Counted from the stretch's first letter, positions 7,887-16,037 are shown. The stretch: DNA of 39,821 bases from Osedax symbiont Rs2 (GCA_000416315.1 ASZI01000003.1:1-39821); one strand, 5' to 3'. Made by a program: numbers and translations. Notes: generated by a model not told the origin, from the letters alone.

Positions 7887-7912
7887 GAGGTTGTAAACAT
7901 ACTTACAACCTC
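7887..7912. terminator. Hairpin between the convergent antitoxin and RES genes
   Basis: GAGGTTGTAA (7887-7896) and TTACAACCTC (7903-7912) form a perfect 10-bp stem with a 6-base loop, placed between two stop codons that face each other. It can act as a shared terminator, although the U runs on both sides are weak. Confidence 0.7.
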
Positions 7913-7922
7913 TCTCTACATA

Positions 7923-8549
7923 CTATATTACTGGGATATTCAGATCATTAACCAATATTTCTTCGGCTAATTCTCCTCCATACTCAAACTCACTGAGTAC
8001 TGTTAATACCTCTGTACGTATCACGCCTTTACCTGATGAATCACTGTCCCATAGAACAATACAAGGTTCGAGTGTGACATTAGATATGTACTTCAATCCA
8101 TCGGCATGTTCCGACAACTTTTCAGCTAATATCTGTGTTGTTCTATAATTACCACAAGTTAACTGATGAGCTGTTGCAGGTATTTTCGGTGCTAATCGAG
8201 CAATATCTACAATTTTTAAGTCTTTCTCTGTCACCAATGTCGCCATATGATAATAATCTAGATCAGTGACTTTAATAGCAGGCACATTTTGAAACACTTC
8301 TTTCATTGATGTTCTTGGCGTGTAAGCAGCATATAAGCTACCAATACCTTCTTTCATCAACCCATATCTGGAATATTCCCCATTAGGGTTAAAAAACACC
8401 CCGCAACCTCCACGCTGGCCTTTTTGTAAACGGTAAGTTTTACTTCCAGATGGATAATCAGTCAAACTATCTCTGATTTGTGCGGTGGTTAGTGCCTCAA
8501 TTTGTGCCTTAATCTTTTCGTCGTGGTTTTCCTCTAATTCTATTCCCAT
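7923..8549 (-). CDS. RES-domain toxin
   Basis: This 208-residue protein carries a RES domain, the fold of NAD-degrading or ADP-ribosylating toxins such as MbcT and ParT. Visible family features are the Arg in TYRLQKG (~40), SLYAAYTPRTSMKEVF (71-86, with Tyr73 and Glu84), and the later YISNVTLEPCIVLW strand with a conserved Ser. The N-terminal ~35 residues are additional. The ATG is preceded by GGGAG at good spacing. RES toxins are normally encoded in one operon after their antitoxin; here the likely antitoxin is convergent, so each gene needs its own promoter. Confidence 0.86.
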   Translation of the reverse strand: MGIELEENHDEKIKAQIEALTTAQIRDSLTDYPSGSKTYRLQKGQRGGCGVFFNPNGEYSRYGLMKEGIGSLYAAYTPRTSMKEVFQNVPAIKVTDLDYYHMATLVTEKDLKIVDIARLAPKIPATAHQLTCGNYRTTQILAEKLSEHADGLKYISNVTLEPCIVLWDSDSSGKGVIRTEVLTVLSEFEYGGELAEEILVNDLNIPVI

Positions 8550-8986
8550 TGAATACTCCCGAATTTGTATATACTGATAAAGCCATATTCATAGCCGTCT
8601 CCGTTATGTTTTATATTCACCTATGAGAGGACACTCTCATAAGCACGATGCTAAACAGGTGCCTAGCAACTGAAAGCTTATAACAGACAATGGGTTACAG
8701 TCCACATCGAACATCATAATCCGCATCATTCTATAAGGGGTTTGAAGTCCAACGGTACGAACGAAAGGACTATTTATCGAATAAACTTTGAATATTTTGA
8801 CTTAATTATTTTTCTGAATTAGGCAGCTTCCAAAATCAAGAAACAGATGATATTCCTTCATTATTATTGGTCCGTTAATCAGGAATGAAGATTCGGAAAC
8901 CTAAATCCGTTTTTTTAAATATCACAACTGGCGAAGTGATCTGCATAACCGGACGAGCTTCTAAACGACTACCCCATTACCTTGAT
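8550..8986. other. Non-coding stretch upstream of the RES gene
   Basis: The only clear structure is a perfect hairpin at 8622-8641, TATGAGAG / CTCTCATA with a GACA loop, about 73 bp upstream of the RES start. It may be an operator for the RES gene or a small terminator. No reading frame looks convincing. Confidence 0.5.
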
Positions 8987-9525
8987 GGTTAAGGGTCCCT
9001 AGCAATATTGTCTTTACCACGGGCGTGAGAAACTCGCGGTTTGCGAGCAAATTTCGGGCTTTTAGCGTAGCCGCCACCAGTTTGGTTAACTGTTTGTATT
9101 TGTAGAATATAGCACTGGCTAGACTGGCTATTCATACCTCCATATTTCGAGAAATCGTAGCCAGTGGCTATATAGGAAAATACTGCTTCTGAATGGATGA
9201 GGAAGAATCCTGCGGGAGTTGTAACAAGCATTACCAAAAGTGTCGTCTATTGTTGGTGATACTCCAGCTATACGCTTCAGCAATATTTATGATCTCTGCT
9301 ACGATAGCTCTATACCAAATATCGACCTAATTAATCGAGTGAAAGTACTGGCGAAACACCAGCAGGAAAACTTATACAAAATCGCCAGTACTCCCGGTAT
9401 CAAATTGTTTTAATTCATAAGGTTAAGGGTACTGGTGGTGGCGACCGATAAACACCGAAAAACTCTCGCAAACCGCGAGTTTCCAATGCCCGTGGTTGCG
9501 GATAAATAAGCCTGGGGCCCCTAGT
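8987..9525. repeat. Pair of ~100-bp imperfect inverted repeats
   Basis: The sequence at about 8990-9093 reappears as its reverse complement at about 9420-9520. The best-conserved core is AACTCGCGGTTTGCGAG against CTCGCAAACCGCGAGTT; ACCACGGGC, TTCGG and GCCACCAGT segments match in the same order. About 330 bp lie between the arms, including a second inverted repeat AGTACTGGCG (9344-9353) / CGCCAGTACT (9383-9392). An 82-codon frame on the minus strand across the left arm looks like a by-product. The structure resembles a decayed MITE or a paired intergenic repeat. Confidence 0.7.
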
Positions 9526-9636
9526 TATTCCGGCATAACTTCGCAAACTACCCTTTGCTAATATTTAATATATTATGGGCACAACTCCAATCAAATCTTC
9601 AGTAAAAAACCAATTAATTACAAGGAAGTAGATAAA

Positions 9637-10083
9637 ATGCTCAATACAGCCAAAGACTTCATGTGGAACCATAAAGCTTTAACTTTACCTTTTGTCTCCT
9701 CTGGACTTTGTATAATTTGGTTAATAATGGAACCTGGTCCGGAGCCTACTGTCGCTTTATTAGTTTCAGTATTAACTTTTTGGTCATTATTCTTTCAAGA
9801 AAGAGATACTTGGTATACAAAAACACAAGGAAAACTATGGGTAATAGTGGGCCGCTCTGGAAATCAAAAAGATCAAGATAACTATATAAAGCAAACACTT
9901 TTAAAATTCGAACCGGTCGCTAAGTATAAGATAGACAGCGATAGTGATTTTTTTACACTCACTATAGACTCTTATTCTTCAGTAAAGACAGAATGTCTTA
10001 TTACACAAGCCAGAACACTTGGCAGCAAGCTGAACAGCATTACAAAGAATGGAAACTGTATCTGGGAATATGAGGAGCCTTGA
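9637..10083 (+). CDS. Small membrane protein, unknown function
   Basis: This 148-residue protein has two predicted membrane segments close together near residues 17-32 (LPFVSSGLCIIWLIM) and 38-54 (TVALLVSVLTFWSLFF), then a soluble C-terminal domain of ~90 residues that begins KTQGKLWVIVGRSGNQKDQ. The soluble part therefore probably faces the cytoplasm. A CAAGGAAG site lies 8 bases before the ATG. I recognise no family. It stands alone between two sets of inverted repeats. Confidence 0.78.
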   Translation: MLNTAKDFMWNHKALTLPFVSSGLCIIWLIMEPGPEPTVALLVSVLTFWSLFFQERDTWYTKTQGKLWVIVGRSGNQKDQDNYIKQTLLKFEPVAKYKIDSDSDFFTLTIDSYSSVKTECLITQARTLGSKLNSITKNGNCIWEYEEP

Positions 10084-10152
10084 GTTAACTTCTCACATCC
10101 GAAGAGTTAACGGCCTATTGCTGGTGGAATTGCCAAGTTTCATTTTTATTCT

Positions 10153-10223
10153 CCGTCCATATAAAAATGTTTCTAGGTGGCAGTGTTCGGTAAAGCTATA
10201 GGCTATAGAGATTTGATACCCCC
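10153..10223. repeat. Left arm of a 70-bp inverted repeat flanking the HEPN gene
   Basis: This segment and the reverse complement of 11381-11451 match over about 70 bp at roughly 70-75 percent identity by eye. Shared blocks are TATAAAAAT, TAGGTGGCAGTGT and AGATTTRAYACCCC, in the same order and spacing. The two arms enclose 1.2 kb with a single intact gene. Confidence 0.75.
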
Positions 10224-10635
10224 TATACTTCAGTAGCATCGAATTAGTATAGAGCTAATGCTTCGCATTCTAGTTATGGAAAGCGCATACAATGATGACA
10301 GCTAACAGCCAGGTATTGTCATATAGATTTGATATAGAGGCCTTTACTATATTGTCCGCATAAACATACAGTTTATCTACCATCTTTTAAATTAAAGATT
10401 GTTTCTTGACCAAGCATGGCGCACTTTACAACAAAATGATATTCTAGATTTGTTTTAAATTCAGTGAGTTATGTAGTAATCGCCTAGACAGTGAGCACGG
10501 CCACAATTTGTAGAAAGTGAGACGTCTCAAAAACTACAGCTTGCGATTTAAAATGGACTTTAAATTTAACGCGTTGGTTAAATTTTAGTGATTTCACTTT
10601 CACGTAAATGAGACGTCGCACGATTAAGCTGATAG
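10224..10635. promoter_or_regulatory. Upstream region of the HEPN gene with dyad sites
   Basis: No gene is seen between the left repeat arm and the HEPN start. It holds three possible operator elements: the perfect 12-bp palindrome TGAGACGTCTCA (10518-10529), a second TGAGACGTC (10609-10617) 91 bp downstream, and AAATTTAAC (10562-10570) / GTTAAATTT (10577-10585) between them. The arrangement suggests a repressed promoter, but -10 and -35 boxes are not certain. Confidence 0.45.
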
Positions 10636-10641
10636 GTGATT

Positions 10642-11202
10642 ATGAAGAAAATCGATCTTCCAGGTACATTCACAGTTTCAATTCCAATTGACCTAAACCA
10701 ACCACCTGATGCAAATGGAGTTTTCGAGTTCGGAGGAATGGACGCTGACGGTTATGAAGAGCTTGAACTATCAAAAGGAAATATATCCTCAATCATTTGG
10801 TCTGCAATTTGCCTTGAAAGCTTAATGGAAAATGTAATTACCAACTATTTTTTTGGGAAATTTAGCGGCCTCGATATCAAAAGGGATTTATTTCAGCGTG
10901 AGTTGTTACAATCTTCATCAATGCAGTTTAGTTTTAAAAAGAAGCTACTAAATAAAATATGTGACCAAAGAGATGAGATTTCAGGCAAAAAATCAAGCAA
11001 ACTACAAGGTACACTTAAACGAGTAATGCAATGGCGTAATGCGTTTGCACATGGAAAGCTATCTTATAATACTAAAGAAGGGGTCATACTTAGTTATTTT
11101 TCTGGGGATCATAAAACCGAAATACTAAATGAGAAATTTTGGGACTCGTTAGAGCAAGACTTTGAATTATCTGAACAATTACTTAAAGAACTCACCGTCT
11201 AA
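10642..11202 (+). CDS. HEPN-like protein
   Basis: The ATG at 10642 is preferred because AGGTG just before it serves as ribosome binding site; a GTG at 10636 is in frame. The product has 186 residues and carries RNAFAHG near residue 150, the R-x4-H signature of HEPN domains, many of which are RNases or partners in toxin-antitoxin and abortive infection systems. The helix SAICLESLMENVITNYFF and the helices around RVMQWRNAFAHG fit the all-helical HEPN fold. No antitoxin (MNT) gene is adjacent. The gene stands alone between inverted repeats, with dyad sites upstream and a hairpin at its stop. Confidence 0.68.
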   Translation: MKKIDLPGTFTVSIPIDLNQPPDANGVFEFGGMDADGYEELELSKGNISSIIWSAICLESLMENVITNYFFGKFSGLDIKRDLFQRELLQSSSMQFSFKKKLLNKICDQRDEISGKKSSKLQGTLKRVMQWRNAFAHGKLSYNTKEGVILSYFSGDHKTEILNEKFWDSLEQDFELSEQLLKELTV

Positions 11203-11226
11203 CTTATCGTCATAAAGATGATAAGT
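11202..11226 (+). terminator. Hairpin at the end of the HEPN gene
   Basis: ACTTATCGTC (11202-11211) pairs with GATGATAAGT (11217-11226), 10 bp with one G-U pair and a 5-base loop, starting at the last base of the stop codon. The following CCCCAATTTTC is only a weak T tract. Confidence 0.6.
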
Positions 11227-11380
11227 CCCCAATTTTCTAGACGCATATTTGGTTCTAAAAATGCCTTTTTTAGTAGGTTCGTTAAAGCGGCAGCCATGTG
11301 TCAATAACGTCCAATTAGGCTACTAGTACTCTCATATCTATCTCAAGCGGCCCTTAATTGTTTGCTGATCGGTATAGGTA

Positions 11381-11451
11381 GAGGGGTGTTAAATCTATAC
11401 CACTATCAACTTAAACGGACACTGCCACCTAATTAGATTTTTATACGGTCG
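11381..11451. repeat. Right arm of the 70-bp inverted repeat
   Basis: This is the inverted partner of 10153-10223 (see that entry). The CACTGCCACCTA block here is the complement of TAGGTGGCAGTG there. Confidence 0.75.
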
Positions 11452-11556
11452 AAATTAAAAAATAAAACCTACTGTATACATAACTATGACCGAATAAAAC
11501 TTTAGATCCTCGGAGTTAAAATCTAGACCCAATCCTTCATCTTTGATTATGCATAA

Positions 11557-11676
11557 GCGAGAGGAATCCCTAAGGAGGAGCTGGGTTCTTGGATAGAGAA
11601 AGGGGAAACTCCTTCCTATCGCTGGCGGCAGTACACATACATTGAGGACCGTGAATTAACTGGTGCTAACAAATAG
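11557..11676 (+). pseudogene. Possible C-terminal remnant of a protein gene
   Basis: This 39-codon stretch follows a stop codon and reads ARGIPKEELGSWIEKGETPS, then YRWRQYTYIEDRELTGANK before TAG. The composition looks like real protein (several Trp and Tyr, balanced charge), but there is no start codon, ribosome binding site or upstream extension. It is best explained as the tail of a gene whose front was deleted. I do not recognise the family. Confidence 0.3.
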
Positions 11677-12002
11677 ACTTAACAAGACGCGGTTAGGGAG
11701 AAATTTAAACTTTGGCAAAAAAGAAGCGGGCCAACCTCATAATTCCCCCAACGCTTGGGGTTAATCCTTTTTAAAAAGGCCGCTTTGAGTCAGGTTTGAC
11801 GTTACCTAGGCTGACTTGCAAGCGTTGAGTTTTCGATTAGCGATGACGACTGTCTGCCAAAAGCGGACTGTTTTAGACTGATACAAAAGCAAACGCTATT
11901 GAATAGAAGCGTGTGGTAAGTAAAGCATTTAACATTTTAGCTTTAACCTGAGTGCTAGAGAGATAATATAGTTAAAGTATTGAAAGCTCACAGATCGAAC
12001 CT
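11677..12002. other. Non-coding stretch downstream of the reverse transcriptase
   Basis: A hairpin CCCCAA-CGC-TTGGGG lies at 11746-11760 and is followed by TTAATCCTTTTT, which looks like a terminator for plus-strand transcription. Otherwise I see nothing recognisable. Confidence 0.45.
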
Positions 12003-13118
12003 TTATTTCCACAATCTTTTTTTTGCTTTCATTTTTTCGTCTTTATATACACCAGTAACTCTTGGGCTTATCTTTGTAAGTAAATTAGAACTATTAGCTA
12101 ATTTGTTAAAGTTTTCTTTGGTCTTTACAGATCTAAACTTTCTGGAATATTTTTTAGCTAAACGCTCATCTATCTTAGAAATTAATAATTCTAATTCTCT
12201 TTTAGTTATTTTGTGTTTTGTATACTCTTGAGTTTTAAGTGTACTTATATGACCTTGTAGAGATTTATACTGGCCAATAAGATCTTGGATATCAATATTG
12301 TTCTCAATAGAACACTTGAATATGTATATTTTTTTTCTAACCATCGAAAGTCTTTCTTTTGACGGGGATATTTTAGATGAATTTACAGTAATGTTATGAA
12401 CAGAAATCCTTGATGATTGTTTAGAAATTTTATTCTTTTTCCTATTAGGTTTCAAATTAACAGTGTTAAACATCCTGTATATTTGTCGTTTTATTTCTTC
12501 TGTATGTTCATAAAAGTTATGCTCTTTTGAACTAATATAAATATCATCATAATATCTTGTATATCTAAGGTTATATTTCTTTAGCCTTTCGACTAAGGCT
12601 GGTTCTAGGTCAAAAAAAATTAGATTTGCAATTTCGCCGCTTAATGGGCTACCTTGTACCAAATAGTTATTCAAAGTAGAAATTTCAGCAAGCGACTCAG
12701 ATATATCTGGAGAGAAAAAGAAAAAATGTTGGAATATTTTTTTAACAAATTTTTTGTGAATTGAAGGGAAAAAAGATTTTATATCTTCACATAGCAGCAT
12801 TTGAGATTCTGTATGCGTTTTTGCGTTTAAAATGTAACTACGATTCTTTTGCCCAGCTAGTATATATTCAGGTGCTTCTACGGAGTCAAATACACGTTTC
12901 TTTAATAAATCAAGGACACACCTTAATCGTGGGTGTACCTTATAGGTAACTCTTAAACTTCCATCGGGTTTCTTAATTTTTTTAGATATAGTATAAAAAT
13001 CATTGGATTTCGATTCTATATCATGTATTTCTTGAATTGAAATGCTGAGGGTTTTAGAAAGGCTTTCATAACTAGAAATTGGTTTGTTAGTATATTTAAA
13101 CTGTAGATTTGTCACCAA
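12003..13118 (-). CDS. Retron-type reverse transcriptase
   Basis: This 371-residue protein should copy a structured RNA into DNA. Core motifs are clear: the first catalytic Asp in CEDIKSFFPSI (Asp112), VQGSPLS (154-160) and the YYDD box (189-192) in RYTRYYDDIYIS. The retron-specific NAxxH motif is present as NAKTH (98-102). The retron VTG motif, which binds the cognate RNA, appears to be replaced by VHNITVN (240-246). Length is normal for retron enzymes. The start overlaps the end of the upstream HTH gene by 23 bases, so they are co-translated. The RT plus HTH layout resembles the retron type described with an HTH partner (type VI in the Mestre classification), stated from memory. Confidence 0.93.
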   Translation of the reverse strand: MVTNLQFKYTNKPISSYESLSKTLSISIQEIHDIESKSNDFYTISKKIKKPDGSLRVTYKVHPRLRCVLDLLKKRVFDSVEAPEYILAGQKNRSYILNAKTHTESQMLLCEDIKSFFPSIHKKFVKKIFQHFFFFSPDISESLAEISTLNNYLVQGSPLSGEIANLIFFDLEPALVERLKKYNLRYTRYYDDIYISSKEHNFYEHTEEIKRQIYRMFNTVNLKPNRKKNKISKQSSRISVHNITVNSSKISPSKERLSMVRKKIYIFKCSIENNIDIQDLIGQYKSLQGHISTLKTQEYTKHKITKRELELLISKIDERLAKKYSRKFRSVKTKENFNKLANSSNLLTKISPRVTGVYKDEKMKAKKRLWK

Positions 13119-13383
13119 CTAAATCTCTCACCATCGTTTTCAACATATTGTTAATATCTGAAAAATCATCATTGCTTTCTTCTTCGGACATCAATATCAA
13201 AATATTAAGAGGTATGTTTATAGCTTTGCTTATCTTACTTAAAGAATCTATAGATGGATCGCGCTTTTCATTTTCTATTTTCGACAAATAAGATTTATTC
13301 AAACCCGTTTCACTAGAAATGTCATTTAATGACAAATTTCTCATTAATCTAAATTCTTTAACCGTTTTACCTATGGTTAACAT
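13096..13383 (-). CDS. XRE-family HTH protein of the retron operon
   Basis: This 95-residue protein has a classic Cro/C1 helix-turn-helix in its first 65 residues (GKTVKEFRLMRNLSLNDISS, then GLNKSYLSKIENEKRDPSID), followed by an acidic tail (EEESNDDFSDINNMLKTMV). It may repress the operon, or act as the effector or antitoxin partner of the reverse transcriptase. It lies directly upstream of the RT with a 23-base overlap, and AGAGAGGTAAAT before the ATG supplies a ribosome binding site. Confidence 0.9.
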   Translation of the reverse strand: MLTIGKTVKEFRLMRNLSLNDISSETGLNKSYLSKIENEKRDPSIDSLSKISKAINIPLNILILMSEEESNDDFSDINNMLKTMVRDLVGDKSTV

Positions 13384-13448
13384 ATTTACCTCTCTTTATA
13401 TATATTGAGGGATTTATACGGTTGGCTACACTACTATTGAAAAAACTA

Positions 13449-13658
13449 TTATAGATCAATGTTTTCAGTGACAAATCGTATCAAAGCATAAACTTTTAAC
13501 ACCATCTTTAACTTTTTCCACTTATCAATTTTCGTATCTTTCTCAAGTTTTAGTTCTAAAGATTGTATAACGAAATCAATCTCTTTAACCGTGTTTTTGT
13601 CTACTGTATCAACGCATTTATTGCGAGCCTTTTTAAGAGCTTCAATATAATCTTTCAT
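13449..13658 (-). CDS. Small helical protein at the head of the retron operon
   Basis: This 69-residue protein is almost entirely helical and charged (DYIEALKKARNKCVDTVD, SLELKLEKDTKIDKWKKLKM), with a more hydrophobic end (VLKVYALIRFVTENIDL). AAAAAGGTG sits 9 bases before the ATG. It is 65 bp upstream of the XRE gene and in the same direction, so it likely belongs to the same transcript. I recognise no family. It could be a retron accessory protein or an unrelated small gene. Confidence 0.65.
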   Translation of the reverse strand: MKDYIEALKKARNKCVDTVDKNTVKEIDFVIQSLELKLEKDTKIDKWKKLKMVLKVYALIRFVTENIDL

Positions 13659-14724
13659 TTGTAGTGCACCTTTTTAGCTAATTAAACGGAAGTCGGGGAT
13701 ATCCCCTGCCGTATTTGCATATCGCGAACCGTCTAGAAATACAGTAGACAAACCAACCAACACCCCCAGAGTTTTCTCTGGAAAACTATTCCTGCCGTCA
13801 ATGGTTATTCAACCAAGTTATAAGATTTAAGACTAATGGTTCATCTCGAAACTTACGGGCAAGAAAGTTAGTTCATTTATACATGAACGGCTGTGAGGCC
13901 ATAATTTCAGTTCACTTTAAGGCTTACTTTGAAAGAGCGTTACAAGCGTAGTTCGCTTGCACAGTTGAAAGATAACAAAAGGTGTCCTTACAGTCAACCC
14001 TGTTATATAAATAAATCTGGTTTTGCCTTCACTTTTTCCCCAAAAGAATTTTTGGAGCCATAAAGCACATGCTATCTACTATTAAAAGCGTGTGTTTTGA
14101 ATTTATCTAAAGACTTTTTTCTAAAGGGAAATTAGTTCTAGCTGATGACGTGACAAGCGCTTTCAGTATGATGACTATTAAAGTGGGACTTTTAGAGTGA
14201 CAGATCTCGCTAATTTGTACGAAGTCGCTCCAAATGAAACGTGCAATGTGTCAAGTCCGGCCATTGCCGAAGCTGACGAATGACCTTGCCTTGAATCCAT
14301 AGTATTAAAACATAGGTAGATCTTCGGAATTAGAAATAGCCTGCCCAAATGATTCCATCAACCCAGCCAGAGTCCTAATTAGGTCTCTGGAAGCTAAAAG
14401 CCAAGTTTCGCTATTATCAGAGCTACCGCAATATCCTTCGGTAGAACTAGCTTATGTATAAATCTGCTGCTGATAAAAAAATTTAGACCTGTGTAAGGTG
14501 GGGCCTTTAGCTATACTAAAGCAGGTATATACAAGCAAAATCAAATAGTTACAAAGTTTATTCAAGCCCACCCAGGTTTGCCGACTCCACTTCCCAGCAC
14601 AGACCTAGAGTTCTCTATAGCCTATAGATAAATCTTTTTCCCTTTCAATAGAGGCATCTGAGCTTAATGAATTATTCCTTTGGAAGCCATCTCCGGAGGA
14701 TTATATTGATACGCCCTCAGTTCT
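13659..14724. other. 1.07-kb non-coding stretch, candidate location of the retron RNA
   Basis: No gene is visible. Retron msr-msd RNA normally lies upstream of the RT operon, so the first 330 bp are the natural candidate (minus strand). Hairpins there are GGGGATATCCCC (13695-13706), CCAGAG-TTTT-CTCTGG (13766-13781), GTTCAT/ATGAAC (13871-13888) and CAAGCG/CGCTTG (13943-13959). CACCTTTT (13667-13674) is the complement of AAAAGGTG (13977-13984) and could be an a1/a2-like closing stem, but it is only 8 bp. Further upstream lie a 24-bp imperfect dyad at 14367-14390 and CTACCG/CGGTAG at about 14424-14445. No msr-msd boundary can be proven. Confidence 0.35.
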
Positions 14725-15078
14725 CTAGACGGTTGCATACCAATCAATCAAGTTCTTAAGTGCATCTATATTAGATATCTCTAGATACCAAACTCTATTC
14801 CCCTGCTTAAGATTTGGGGTGTTTTTATCGTTAAGATTAGAGTTTCTTGATTGTTTTCTATCATATGGCTTACCAGGATAGCTTTCATTTTTGATAGACA
14901 CACCATCAATTGATTCGTTGTATTTTTGTACCCATACGAAAAAAGCTTCAGTTCTCTTTCTCTCCAAGGCTATTTCTTTGCCTGATTTTGTATTATATCG
15001 AGCAATGTATTGTGTACAGGACTCTGTAAAAGGATAGGCATCTTTGAGTACTTCTCTAGCATGCTCAGTATTTATCAA
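14725..15078 (-). CDS. Hypothetical protein
   Basis: This 117-residue soluble protein ends with SNLNDKNTPNLKQGNRVWYL, then EISNIDALKNLIDWYATV. That tail looks conserved in many small accessory-island proteins, but I cannot name the family or a function. The N-terminal half is helical and charged (KSGKEIALERKRTEAFFVWV). AGAAGGGATG before the ATG gives a ribosome binding site. It stands alone between non-coding stretches. Confidence 0.7.
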   Translation of the reverse strand: MINTEHAREVLKDAYPFTESCTQYIARYNTKSGKEIALERKRTEAFFVWVQKYNESIDGVSIKNESYPGKPYDRKQSRNSNLNDKNTPNLKQGNRVWYLEISNIDALKNLIDWYATV

Positions 15079-15167
15079 TTTAGTACATCCCTTCTATTTG
15101 ATTAGTGTTCAATCAGTTATAAGGCTTCCGCTTTCAAACGGGTAATTCAGTAAGCTTGCTATTCGAT

Positions 15168-15476
15168 TTAGTTACAGAGTTCTTCAAAAGCATCACCAAT
15201 AAACATCTCCCAATCTTCGATATAGAAGTCGCCAGATTCTCCGTCATTTCTAGTTAATTCTTGCATTCCATATGTTTTCATATCTCCACTAACGATGTCT
15301 CCTTCATATAAATAAACACCTGAATAATGCTCTGCCGCGATGTACCACCCGTCAGTTGTTTCAATAATCGTATTTCCTAGCCCACAAACATCTTCTTTGA
15401 CTACTTCCCCCTCATCAGCTAGGGCTAAAGCTGAATATGTAACTAGGAGAATGAATAGTGTTATTGCTTTATTCAT
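15168..15476 (-). CDS. Small secreted protein
   Basis: This 102-residue protein starts with a clear Sec signal peptide (MNKAITLFILLVTYSALALA, cleavage expected before DEGEV). The mature part of ~82 residues is very acidic and contains two cysteines, Cys31 in DVCGLG and Cys101 near the end, which could form a disulfide in the periplasm. No family is recognised. AAAAGGGATC precedes the ATG. It could be an accessory or immunity-like periplasmic protein, but nothing next to it supports a specific role. Confidence 0.72.
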   Translation of the reverse strand: MNKAITLFILLVTYSALALADEGEVVKEDVCGLGNTIIETTDGWYIAAEHYSGVYLYEGDIVSGDMKTYGMQELTRNDGESGDFYIEDWEMFIGDAFEELCN

Positions 15477-15634
15477 ATAGATCCCTTTTCACAATGCACC
15501 TAATACTGAGCATGCTAGTTTCTAAAAACACACTAGTTTATTGTTATTTTTCAGACTACTTATATCATTGATATTGCGGCAGTTCTATTTATACAACGTC
15601 TAGAAATGATGATTTGATAACTAAATGCTATACC

Positions 15635-15923
15635 CTAAACCCAGAATAAATACTGCCTCAAAGGGCTACTCCTAGGGGACATACAATTTAAAGCATTCAA
15701 AACTTCGTCGTAATACCCAAGTTTAGACATCTCATACTCTTCAATAAAATTTAGCTGCTGTTCTATAAGTTTATGTGCGACTTTTTCTTCTATATGTGTG
15801 TTGATTTAGTTCTATGTATTCGGATACTTGGGCATCTGTGAATATTCGCATGTATACTGGCTTTAAATATGATTCGACGAATATAGCTAATCGTTGTCTA
15901 ATTTCTAGTTTTGCAAACAACAT
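15635..15923 (-). pseudogene. Frameshifted gene of unknown function
   Basis: Reading the minus strand from the ATG at 15923 gives MLFAKLEIRQRLAIFVESYL and on to IELNQHT, then runs into a stop at codon 51. Moving to the next frame near 15795-15801 gives a convincing continuation, HIEEKVAHKLIEQQLNFIEE then MSKLGYYDEVLNALNC, ending at TAG 15635. The shift lies in a short TG dinucleotide run (AC on the coding strand); restoring one AC unit would join both halves. The joined product would be about 96 residues. I do not recognise the family. GGAGGAG lies upstream of the ATG at slightly long spacing. Confidence 0.6.
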
Positions 15924-16037
15924 GGACTCAGTAACCCTCTCCTCCCTAGCAATCCAGAATTAGCTTTATCGTAGACTGGTTTTGGCGTCAATAATGTACC
16001 TATCTTTTAGTAATTATCTGAGTCGATTATTACTTTC

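Noticed and set aside
8989..9237. 82-codon minus-strand frame in the inverted-repeat region
   Set aside because: It runs through the repeat arm, has no ribosome binding site and no protein-like pattern.
11980..12231. 83-codon plus-strand frame over the reverse transcriptase gene
   Set aside because: It is an antisense by-product of the RT gene with no ribosome binding site.
13705..13798. CCTGCCGT repeated 86 bp apart before the retron operon as a1/a2 ends
   Set aside because: The copies are direct, not inverted, so they cannot pair as the a1/a2 stem of a retron RNA.
14612..14627. TCTCTATAGCCTATAG also present inverted at 10196-10211, inside the left arm of the HEPN repeats
   Set aside because: The match stops at 16 bases, is made of a doubled CTATAG, and the surrounding arm sequence is absent.
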